5,045 bases of DNA from an uncultured Prevotellaceae bacterium (GCA_945827465.1 CALZOH010000212.1:1-5045), one strand, 5' to 3'; positions 1-5,045 are shown, counted from the first letter of the stretch. The notes: a model not told the origin generated them from the letters alone. Numbers and translations are program-made.

Positions 1-690
1 GAATATGACGTGGTGAGAAACAAACTGTGGAAGGGAGAATGGCGAATACCTAATGAGAATGAGGTCGACGAACTGATGAGGAACTGCGACATCAGGATCG
101 TTGACTGGTACTACGAAGACAACGAACGCTACGCCCCGTGGATAGCGGCGAAAGACACTGTAACCCGCAGCTACCTCAACCTCCACCCCGACAACTCCGA
201 GTACTTCGGTACTGACTCCGTGAGACCCTATCGCTATTTGGTTACCATCTTCGAGTTCAAGAGCAAGATCAACGGTGAGGTGCTCTACTTCCCCGGTGGG
301 ACGTGGAGCGACTGGAGCATTGACATGTTGGCATGCAACTCACGAAATGCCCATGGGTTGATCTCAACCAACGTCTACAACTCCGACTACGGCGGCATGT
401 ATTACTTCGCCTCGTCTGCTTCGCACAGCCAAGTAGACTGCTCCAGTTACATGGAGATGGAGACAACAAAAACCGTTGATGCCACCACGGGCAAGATAAC
501 GAATGTAAAAGAGGTGATGAAAAAGTCTACGTACACCGACAAAAAGGGCAACACCATCGAGTTGATGGGTCTCACCCAAAACGGACACCGATACACGGGC
601 ATGCTCATCCGGCCTGTATATGGCGGTAAAAACTGGAACACCAACACGGAGACGCGAAGCCTGATCCGTATCAATGTAGAAGAACGATGA
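1..690 (+). CDS. FISUMP-domain surface protein, 5'-truncated by window edge
   Basis: The frame is open from base 1, so the gene begins upstream; the GTG at base 10 is not a credible start. About 229 residues are visible. The segment near the beginning (LWKGEWRIPNENEVDELM) is the W-R-I-P-x-x-x-E-x-x-E-L signature of FISUMP domains (C-type-lectin-like fold, common in secreted Bacteroidales proteins). The domain ends in the equally typical TGMLIRPVYGG near visible residue 200, followed by a polar tail of about 25 residues. Between them lie aromatic- and glycine-rich stretches usual for this fold. The stop overlaps the start of the next lipoprotein gene by 4 bases (ATGA), so the two are co-transcribed and probably translationally coupled. 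By analogy it is a cell-surface, adhesin-like or pilus-associated protein. No signal peptide can be seen because the N-terminus is missing. The domain call is fairly secure; the function is inferred. Confidence 0.85.
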   Translation, partial: EYDVVRNKLWKGEWRIPNENEVDELMRNCDIRIVDWYYEDNERYAPWIAAKDTVTRSYLNLHPDNSEYFGTDSVRPYRYLVTIFEFKSKINGEVLYFPGGTWSDWSIDMLACNSRNAHGLISTNVYNSDYGGMYYFASSASHSQVDCSSYMEMETTKTVDATTGKITNVKEVMKKSTYTDKKGNTIELMGLTQNGHRYTGMLIRPVYGGKNWNTNTETRSLIRINVEER

Positions 691-2828
691 AGCAACTAAT
701 CTATATCCTACTCTGCCTCCTGCTCACGGCCTGTCATGACGAGGCCGACAGTCCGTCGACAGCCCTTGTAGGCCGGTCGATGAGGTTTGAAGCCACCGTC
801 ATGGACCAACCGCAGACCCGAGGGCAGGTGCTTGAAGTGAACGACAACAACATCACCCACGACTTCGAGCCGGGCGACTCCTTCGGACTCTTCATCATCG
901 ACGGGAACAACCACTTTGTGACGCAAATCGACGGTCATACAGCCCTAAACATCAAGCTCACCACGCCCGACGGCAAGGCCTGGAACATCGATTCGGACAT
1001 CAAGGAAGTGGTGCATAAGTTGGGCTACCGCTACATGGCCTATTATCCCTACTCAGAAGCATTCAACAACTGCATGAGTAAGGCCGACATCCAAGCTCTC
1101 TTGACTCCTCCCGCCACCGACCAAAGCACGCAAGCGGCTACCGACTGGATGTACACCGACATCACCCCGCCCGGAATCAATGCCGTGACCACGCTGAAGT
1201 TCATGCACCGATATGCCAAGATAGATATTTACAATTCCTTCACCCAGGAGCACAAGAACGATTGGACCACGAGGTATCAGTTTACAAAGACCGTAGACGA
1301 CAGCAAGGTGGAGCACTACCGCTACATCCTTAACGAGCCAACCGGCACTACCCTATCCATCAACGGCACCTACACCATCGGCAACAAGTTGACGGGCATG
1401 AAGGAGTTCAAGTACGAGTGCGACAACATCACCATCCTGAACGGACGCCATGCCATCGTCTACACCTACCGCATGGACGAGCGGTGCGCCATCGACCTTG
1501 GCCTGCCTTCGGGAGTGAAGTGGAGCCCTATCAACTTAGGCACGGAGACTTCGACCTATATGGATGAAACGGCCATAGCCGCTGCGAGCAACCTGCTCGG
1601 CAAGCGCCTTGCCTGGGGAGAACTCTTCGAGAAGGATTCTTATAGCTATGCCACGTACATCAACGACCCCTATAATGAGACCAAGACGTCACTACTCCCG
1701 ATCGACATTGCCGAAACGGTGTACGACCCCGTCAGGCAATACTGGGGCGGCCACTGGACGCTGCCCAGCTCGGCCGACATGAAGGAGTTGATCAGCTACA
1801 CCGACAGCATCAAAACCGAATCTGTGTACAGCACCGAACTCGGAAAGAACGTCAACAAGGTTACCCGTAGGAGCAAAATCAACGGCAACGAAATCACCCT
1901 CATCAGCAACGGCTATGTCGGCAATACCACGGTATATAAAAACGAGTTCCTTTATTATATGTCGGCCAACCGTAGTAATCCTACCACTTGTGTCATCCTC
2001 AACGACAACCCATGGGGTATCTACAACTTCAACCGCTATTACGGCATGAATATCCGACCCGTGCTGAAGGATCGCTACGTCTATACTTACGCCGACAAGA
2101 AAGACATCATCGTGAGACACATCAATGACCTGGCTGTGGACTTGGGCATCACCAAGGAAGTTGTCACCGAAGAAGGAGAGACCGTGACCTACAAACTGCT
2201 GTGGAGCCCGTTCAATTATGGCGTGGAGTCGAAAGTAGACCTGCAGACCTACAACCGCGCCCCTATTGACGAAGATGCCTTCCTCGACAAATGCCTGACC
2301 CAACCCGGTATGCGACTCGCCTGGGGAGACTTAGAGGAAAGGACAGCCTTTAATACGGTGGAATATAAGAAAAGTGCCATCGCTGCAAAATATAATTGGG
2401 ACAATACGGCATCAACCGACAAAGACACTCGAGACCTTCTGCCGGAAGACGACATTGTGCAACAAAACTGGCCCGAAGGTTGGAGTATACCCACTGCCAA
2501 AGACTTCGAGCTGCTTTGCAACAATACGAACGTTACGACAGAAACGATCAATGGTAAAACCTGGTTCAGGATGACATCGAAAAGCAATGGAAACAGCATC
2601 CTGATTCCCGGAACCCACTATATAGATGATGCCGACAACACCGAAAAATGGAATACACCTGCATATTTACAGAGTAGCACCATCGGATTAAAAGGTGACA
2701 AACCCACTATCTATGCTCTACAATTAAGCGGAACAAGCGGAAGTGTTCCATCCTCAGCCGGCCGCCCCACCGGACTGATGGTGCGACCGGTAAGATACGT
2801 GAAGGTGATTAGCTTACACGACCTGTAA
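687..2828 (+). CDS. Fimbrillin-like lipoprotein with two FISUMP domains
   Basis: A 713-residue protein. Residues 1-16 form a lipoprotein signal (K2, hydrophobic IYILLCLLL, lipobox L-T-A-C with lipidated Cys16). HDEAD follows, an acidic stretch like Bacteroidetes lipoprotein export signals, which suggests the outer surface. Residues 31-262 resemble fimbrillin/Mfa-like N-domains: MRFEATV with TRG near 45, FEPGDSFGLFII at 60-71, YMAYYPY at 116-122 and LKFMHRYAKIDI at 170-181. FISUMP domain 1 spans about 267-460 (IDLGLPSGVKW, AWGE at 309-312, HWTLPSSADMKEL, NIRPV at 455-459). Domain 2 spans about 482-706 (LLWSPFNYG, AWGD at 545-548, GWSIPTAKDFELL, GLMVRPVRYV). Domain 2 ends almost at the C-terminus, as expected. 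The start is fixed by the ATGA overlap with the upstream gene and by the signal peptide. The last residues (ISLHDL) appear to come from a one-base deletion that makes the frame run into a palindromic repeat. Likely role is surface binding or a pilus component; the ligand is unknown. Confidence 0.9.
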   Translation: MKQLIYILLCLLLTACHDEADSPSTALVGRSMRFEATVMDQPQTRGQVLEVNDNNITHDFEPGDSFGLFIIDGNNHFVTQIDGHTALNIKLTTPDGKAWNIDSDIKEVVHKLGYRYMAYYPYSEAFNNCMSKADIQALLTPPATDQSTQAATDWMYTDITPPGINAVTTLKFMHRYAKIDIYNSFTQEHKNDWTTRYQFTKTVDDSKVEHYRYILNEPTGTTLSINGTYTIGNKLTGMKEFKYECDNITILNGRHAIVYTYRMDERCAIDLGLPSGVKWSPINLGTETSTYMDETAIAAASNLLGKRLAWGELFEKDSYSYATYINDPYNETKTSLLPIDIAETVYDPVRQYWGGHWTLPSSADMKELISYTDSIKTESVYSTELGKNVNKVTRRSKINGNEITLISNGYVGNTTVYKNEFLYYMSANRSNPTTCVILNDNPWGIYNFNRYYGMNIRPVLKDRYVYTYADKKDIIVRHINDLAVDLGITKEVVTEEGETVTYKLLWSPFNYGVESKVDLQTYNRAPIDEDAFLDKCLTQPGMRLAWGDLEERTAFNTVEYKKSAIAAKYNWDNTASTDKDTRDLLPEDDIVQQNWPEGWSIPTAKDFELLCNNTNVTTETINGKTWFRMTSKSNGNSILIPGTHYIDDADNTEKWNTPAYLQSSTIGLKGDKPTIYALQLSGTSGSVPSSAGRPTGLMVRPVRYVKVISLHDL

Positions 2829-2837
2829 AGGCAAGTT
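2755..2837 (+). repeat. Direct repeat copy 1: lipoprotein 3' tail plus partial palindromic unit
   Basis: This 83-base stretch covers the last codons of the lipoprotein gene and the first 25 bases of a palindromic unit (TTACACGACCTGTAA, then aggcaagtt). It matches 4752-4835 with about nine substitutions and one indel by hand alignment. Similarity stops abruptly at 2838, where the sequence runs into the convergent regulator module instead of the remainder of the repeat unit. Copy 2 continues into the full array, so copy 1 looks like a truncated array. Confidence 0.85.
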
Positions 2838-2873
2838 TTTATCCTCAAAGTCATATAAGTCATCGTAGGAAAT

Positions 2874-2963
2874 TTATCCCTTGATTCTTTCAAGTTCATC
2901 TTGGAAGCGTTCCCATTCCATTAAATCCTCGTACCAACTTTCAAATTCTTCCAAATCGTCCAT
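2874..2963 (-). CDS. 29-residue acidic mini-ORF downstream of the AlbA_2 regulator
   Basis: The ATG lies 6 bases after the stop of the 458-residue regulator on the same strand, so the two would share a transcript. Only AAGGA sits before the ATG, two bases away; that is too close for a textbook ribosome site, so expression would rely on coupling. The product starts MDDLEEFESWYEDLMEWE and ends ERIKG, with 12 acidic against 3 basic residues. Aromatic and aliphatic residues (L4, F7, W10, Y11, L14, W17) fall at helical spacing, so a single amphipathic helix is likely. After the TAA the same frame continues with acidic, aromatic codons (SYDDLYDFEDKNL) until a TAA at 2814-2816 inside the palindromic repeat, so the gene may be a nonsense-truncated form of a longer protein. 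I recognise no family. Possible roles such as a partner peptide of the regulator are speculation. Confidence 0.45.
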   Translation of the reverse strand: MDDLEEFESWYEDLMEWERFQDELERIKG

Positions 2964-2969
2964 AATCCT

Positions 2970-4346
2970 TTATTCTATAATTTGCCAATATCCATGTTTC
3001 CTGCCTCCTACACGTTCAAGCAAACCAAGTTGTTGAAGACGGGAAAGGTTGTACTTTACACCAGCCTCTGTAATGTTAGAAAGGCTCTCGCTTATCTCTT
3101 TTCGAGTCGCTTTCGGATGTCCTTTTAAGAATGACAGCATCGCTTGCTGTTGTTCTGTTAGGTCTTGTATGGCTTTTTGGGTAGTCTTTTGGGCAGTCTT
3201 TTGGGTAGTGTTCTGGTCGCTTTGGATAGTAGCCCTTTCCGGGTACTCAAACTTAAAAGTTGTCCATATACCCGAAGCATCATAACGGAACTCCGGCGTA
3301 GAGAAACCATCATTCTTACAAGCCATGACTATACGCTCAATGCCGCGTCCCCATGCCTCAATCTCACCTGCACGAAAGAACGTGTTAGCTATCTCTGGGT
3401 TGTATGGCATACTCCGATGAGAAGACAATAAGGTTTCCACCGTCCATCCTTCGGGCAATACTCCTCCGTTTATTATCTCCAACTTATTTTCATATACGCG
3501 GATCTGGATGGGAGAAGATTCTGCGTAATCTTTGTTGATACAAGCATTTAATAACGCTTCACGCAGTGCCTCACGAGGTATCGGCAATGTTTCCCTCCGT
3601 TGGATACCCTCATAGGTAATGATGGCTTTCATATATTTTGTACACAGCAAATCTATCAGTTTCACAATTTGGCGGAACAGATTACCATGCACTTCATCTT
3701 GATAGACCAAATCCATACCTTCGCGGAAGAAGCCGACCTTTACAAAGGCTCCGGTCACATATTGTTCCGGGTCGGGATGGAACAGTAAGGCAGCAGCACG
3801 TTTCAGATAACTGCCTTCATAAAGCCGGAGCTTCTCCAACAATCCATGATTATCGTCCATCAAGTCTGCTTCCTCCATGCGTCCACTCAGTTTGGCATAT
3901 TTGCGAAATAAATCAAACGTAGTGTTGTCCAAGTCTTCCGCTTTCAGATAAGGCATAGGCGCACCATCCCAAGTCTTGCCCTGCTTGCGAAGCATAAAAC
4001 GATCGAGAGCAGCCCCTTTCAGTTCCTGATTGGTTGCACCGCTCCGTTGGTAATACTTACCACGAAAACTGATAGGATAAGGATAAGCCTCCGTCACAAT
4101 CTCCAGATAAGACTTTCTGTTATTTTCTTTCAGATTGACATCCACTAAAATGCCCATCATGTCACGCACCTTATTTGGGATGTCCTCCATCAGCTTCTTG
4201 GCATTTTGCACACCACATACCTCTCCAGAGTCACGTAAACCGATATATAGAGTACCGCCTTGTGCATTGGCAAAACCGCAAATCCATTTCTGGTATTCGT
4301 CGCGCCAAGATTCTTTGAACTCTATGTTTTGGGATTCTGTAAACAT
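2970..4346 (-). CDS. AlbA_2/Schlafen-type ATP-binding protein with C-terminal winged helix (COG2865-like)
   Basis: A 458-residue protein of normal length for this family. Residues 6-118 are an AlbA_2 (Schlafen AAA_4, PF04326-type) domain: QNIEFKESW at 6-14, GFANAQGGTLYIGLRD at 24-39 and YYQRSGATN at 98-106. Residues 255-350 resemble the RecG-C-terminal-like HATPase domain (PF13749 type): REALREALLNACINKDY at 258-274, NGGVLPEGW at 293-301 and FFRAGEIEAWGRGIERI at 323-339. A Q/T/K-rich linker at 377-396 precedes a winged-helix DNA-binding domain at about 397-458 (ATRKEISESLSN then VKYNLSRLQQLGLLERVG). Members are annotated as predicted transcriptional regulators or ATP-binding proteins; Schlafen-type domains bind nucleic acid, but the bacterial role is mostly unproven. 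MFTESQNIEFKES is a typical family N-terminus, which supports this start despite a weak ribosome site. The gene converges on the lipoprotein gene and is followed by the acidic mini-ORF. It lies between two copies of a lipoprotein tail, so it is probably an acquired module. Confidence 0.9.
   Translation of the reverse strand: MFTESQNIEFKESWRDEYQKWICGFANAQGGTLYIGLRDSGEVCGVQNAKKLMEDIPNKVRDMMGILVDVNLKENNRKSYLEIVTEAYPYPISFRGKYYQRSGATNQELKGAALDRFMLRKQGKTWDGAPMPYLKAEDLDNTTFDLFRKYAKLSGRMEEADLMDDNHGLLEKLRLYEGSYLKRAAALLFHPDPEQYVTGAFVKVGFFREGMDLVYQDEVHGNLFRQIVKLIDLLCTKYMKAIITYEGIQRRETLPIPREALREALLNACINKDYAESSPIQIRVYENKLEIINGGVLPEGWTVETLLSSHRSMPYNPEIANTFFRAGEIEAWGRGIERIVMACKNDGFSTPEFRYDASGIWTTFKFEYPERATIQSDQNTTQKTAQKTTQKAIQDLTEQQQAMLSFLKGHPKATRKEISESLSNITEAGVKYNLSRLQQLGLLERVGGRKHGYWQIIE
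3174..3209 (-). repeat. 12-bp tandem repeat encoding the TxQK linker of the AlbA_2 protein
   Basis: Three 12-base units (ACT RCC CAA AAR on the coding strand) encode TTQK-TAQK-TTQK. A degenerate further unit (GCC ATA CAA) and a leading Asn flank them. The repeat joins the ATPase-like region to the winged helix. The units are near-identical in DNA as well as protein, which suggests recent slippage. Gain or loss of a unit keeps the frame and only changes linker length. Confidence 0.85.
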
Positions 4347-4393
4347 ATCAAATTATCTGTTTTTCTATTATCTTCTTCGATAAACATCTTTGC

Positions 4394-4495
4394 CTATTGC
4401 TGATGTTCGGCTCGTTCAAAGAGTTTTATTTGCCCTTCTGTGCCCATACGAACAACAACATTGCAATTATTTAACCTATGTAGCATAAGCATCAT
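4394..4495 (-). other. Unassigned 33-codon ORF or gene remnant
   Basis: The ORF opens MMLMLHRLNN and ends RMGTEGQIKLFERAEHQQ at a TAG 47 bases before the AlbA_2 start, on the same strand. The frame is open further upstream to a TGA at 4526-4528, adding YDLVNQGKSI before the first Met. The soluble-looking, non-repetitive composition suggests it could be the tail end of a lost gene rather than a chance ORF. There is no clear ribosome site and I recognise no family. It could equally be leader sequence of the regulator transcript. Low confidence that it is translated. Confidence 0.2.
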
Positions 4496-4586
4496 AATAC
4501 TTTTCCCCTGATTAACTAAATCATATCATTCTTTTTCTATTGATGGTATTTATATCCACTATAACTGTAGAGTCCAACAGCAATTG

Positions 4587-4594
4587 CAAAGTTA
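4587..4594 (-). promoter_or_regulatory. Candidate -7 box TAACTTTG pointing to the AlbA_2 gene
   Basis: On the minus strand TAACTTTG fits the Bacteroides -7 consensus TAnnTTTG. It overlaps the stop-codon region of the IS30 remnant and points toward the AlbA_2 gene about 240 bases away. No TTTG -33 box is visible at the expected spacing, so this is a weak call. Outward promoters at Bacteroides IS ends are well known, which is the main reason to list it. Confidence 0.25.
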
Positions 4595-4657
4595 ATTAAA
4601 CTGTTTGAAGAAGCATTCCTTAGGTGTATGGAAATCGAGGTTTTCCCTTGGTCTGTC
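4592..4657 (-). pseudogene. IS30-family transposase C-terminal remnant
   Basis: Read on the minus strand, the frame gives DRPRENLDFHTPKECFF-KQFN and a stop. This matches the N-R-P-R-K-x-L-x-x-x-T-P-x-E-x-F pattern that closes IS30-family transposases (IS4351 relatives in Bacteroides). About 9 codons further upstream the frame is blocked by TAA and TAG, and the catalytic DDE core is absent, so only the last 20 or so codons survive. The bases beyond the stop (CTTTGCAATTGCTGTTGGACTCTACAG on the minus strand, in two parts around 4567-4591) may be the former IS end. The remnant lies between the AlbA_2 gene and the orphan lipoprotein tail and suggests that IS activity shaped the junction. Confidence 0.55.
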
Positions 4658-4751
4658 CCCTCCTGCGTGCTCTTCGTCACATTTTTACTATCTTGGAGGC
4701 AAATATTAATTTCCCTCTATCTTAGTAAAACAATCGCGAAACTTCACGAAA

Positions 4752-4810
4752 CAGCAGGCCGTCCTACCGGACTGATGGTACGACCGATAAGATACGTGAG
4801 AGTGAATTAA
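4752..4810 (+). pseudogene. Orphan 3' tail of a FISUMP lipoprotein paralogue
   Basis: The frame encodes AGRPTGLMVRPIRYVRVN and a TAA, nearly the same as the C-terminal AGRPTGLMVRPVRYVKV of the intact lipoprotein. Differences in this part are four silent third-position changes plus V-to-I and K-to-R, so the fragment comes from a diverged, once functional paralogue and is not a recent copy. Similarity begins at 4752. The sequence before it (HET and upstream) does not match and contains no FISUMP signature, so the rest of the gene is gone. Confidence 0.8.
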
Positions 4811-4835
4811 CTTACACGACCTGTAACGGCAAGTT
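4752..4835 (+). repeat. Direct repeat copy 2: paralogue tail plus start of palindromic array
   Basis: This is the partner of 2755-2837, one base longer. The extra A (GTGAATTAA against GTGATTAGC) puts a TAA stop directly after RVN, which is the probable ancestral end. After the shared CTTACACGACCTGTAA and GGCAAGTT the copy runs on into the complete tandem array. The two copies bracket about 1.9 kb carrying the regulator module and the IS remnant. Confidence 0.85.
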
Positions 4836-5045
4836 ACACCCTGTAGAAACCTACTTACACGCCATGTAAGGCCAGGTTACACCCTGTAGAAACCTACTTG
4901 CATGCCATGTAAGGACAAGTTATACCCAGTAGAAACCTACTTGCATGCCATGTAAAATGGTTTCGTACCCCTACAATTTCGTTTACACGCCATGTAAAAT
5001 GGTTTTGTACCCCTACAATTTCATTTTGCACGTCATGTAAAATGG
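4811..5045. repeat. Tandem array of 42-43 bp palindromic units, runs off the window
   Basis: Units begin at 4811, 4854, 4897, 4940, 4982 and 5025; the last is cut by the window edge. All share a core TTRCAYGNCNTGTAA (15 bases, arms TTACA and TGTAA around 5 bases). Units 1-3 (type A) continue with a spacer and TTACACCCTGTAG, then AAACCTA. Units 4-5 (type B) continue with AATGGTTTYGTACCCCTACAATTTC. Both types therefore hold a second short inverted repeat after the core, built from the same TGTA/TACA words. The whole unit is conserved, so there are no variable spacers and it is not a CRISPR. The period is not a multiple of three and the core holds stops on both strands, so it is not coding. Function is unknown; a protein-binding array, structured RNA or recombination substrate are all possible. 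Confidence 0.85.

Larger units (their letters stand above)
4347..4751. other. Gene-poor, A/T-rich interval upstream of the AlbA_2 gene
   Basis: About 400 bases without a convincing intact gene. From the regulator start outwards it contains a 33-codon minus-strand ORF (4394-4495), an inverted repeat TGATT-n5-AATCA at 4509-4523, and the C-terminal remnant of an IS30-family transposase (4592-4657) with a possible promoter at its edge. About 95 bases of unassigned sequence then lead up to the orphan lipoprotein tail. The plus-strand frame open from 4628 merges IS remnant, filler and tail and is not a gene as a whole. No tRNA or clear terminator was seen. The promoter of the AlbA_2 gene must lie here or in the remnant, but no full Bacteroides-type match is present close to its start. 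Confidence 0.6.

Noticed and set aside
10..690. GTG at base 10 as the start of the first gene
   Set aside because: The frame is open to base 1 with domain-like residues (EYDV) before it, no ribosome site is visible, and the FISUMP domain would lack its first half.
1692..2303. 203-codon antisense ORF within the lipoprotein gene
   Set aside because: It is a mirror frame of a clearly coding G+C-balanced gene, with no domain features or initiation signals of its own.
2814..2840. Bidirectional rho-independent terminator between the converging genes
   Set aside because: The only hairpin has a 5-bp A/T-rich stem, and the T-run starts several bases after it. It is too weak to call, and the same dyad occurs many times in the array.
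4349..4357. TAATTTG just before the AlbA_2 start as a -7 promoter box
   Set aside because: It lacks one base of the TAnnTTTG spacing and sits almost on the start codon, leaving no room for a leader.
4628..4810. 60-residue plus-strand protein starting at 4628
   Set aside because: It is a chance fusion. The first part is antisense to the IS30 remnant and unassigned DNA; only the last 19 codons are a real gene fossil.
4752..4835. Template repeat / variable repeat pair of a diversity-generating retroelement with 2755-2837
   Set aside because: The mismatches are mostly silent third-position changes of several types and an indel, not adenine-directed changes. The repeat is short, extends past the stop codon, and no reverse transcriptase is in the window.
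4811..5045. CRISPR array
   Set aside because: The whole 42-43 bp unit is conserved, there are no unique spacers, and no cas-like gene is nearby.
4811..5045. Integron attC-type cassette array
   Set aside because: Units are only about 43 bp, carry no genes between them, and lack the paired R/L box structure with GTTRRRY that I would need to call attC sites.

Overview
The window looks like Bacteroidales DNA (Bacteroides, Phocaeicola, Parabacteroides or Prevotella type). Three things point there: a fimbrillin-like lipoprotein with 'Fibrobacter succinogenes major paralogous' (FISUMP) C-type-lectin-like domains, a Schlafen/AlbA_2-type ATP-binding regulator of the kind common in that order, and weak or absent Shine-Dalgarno sequences. 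Base composition is near 50% G+C in the lipoprotein genes and lower elsewhere. The species cannot be fixed from the sequence.

Layout. (i) 1-2828, + strand: two overlapping genes in one transcription unit. The first is cut by the window edge and shows the C-terminal part of a FISUMP protein. The second is a complete 713-residue lipoprotein with an N-terminal fimbrillin-like region and two FISUMP domains. They overlap by 4 bases (ATGA) and are probably exported, surface-anchored adhesin-like or pilus-associated proteins. (ii) 2838-4346, - strand: a convergent module made of a 458-residue AlbA_2 / HATPase / winged-helix protein and, 6 bases after its stop, a 29-residue very acidic mini-ORF. (iii) 4347-4751: no convincing intact gene. 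It holds an unassigned 33-codon ORF and the C-terminal remnant of an IS30-family transposase with a possible outward-facing promoter. (iv) 4752-5045: an orphan copy of the last 19 codons of a lipoprotein paralogue, running into a tandem array of 42-43 bp palindromic units that leaves the window.

The main structural observation is that the lipoprotein 3' end plus the first part of a palindromic repeat unit (2755-2837) recurs at 4752-4835. The two copies differ mostly at silent codon positions and bracket the regulator module and IS remnant. The locus therefore looks like a former tandem set of surface-protein paralogues, with a repeat array behind them, that was broken up by insertion or recombination. 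The intact lipoprotein gene appears to have lost one base near its stop and now terminates inside the repeat.

No new defence or mobile system can be proven from the window. The repeat array, its internal hairpin pattern, the paralogue scar and the acidic mini-ORF are the parts most worth following up.
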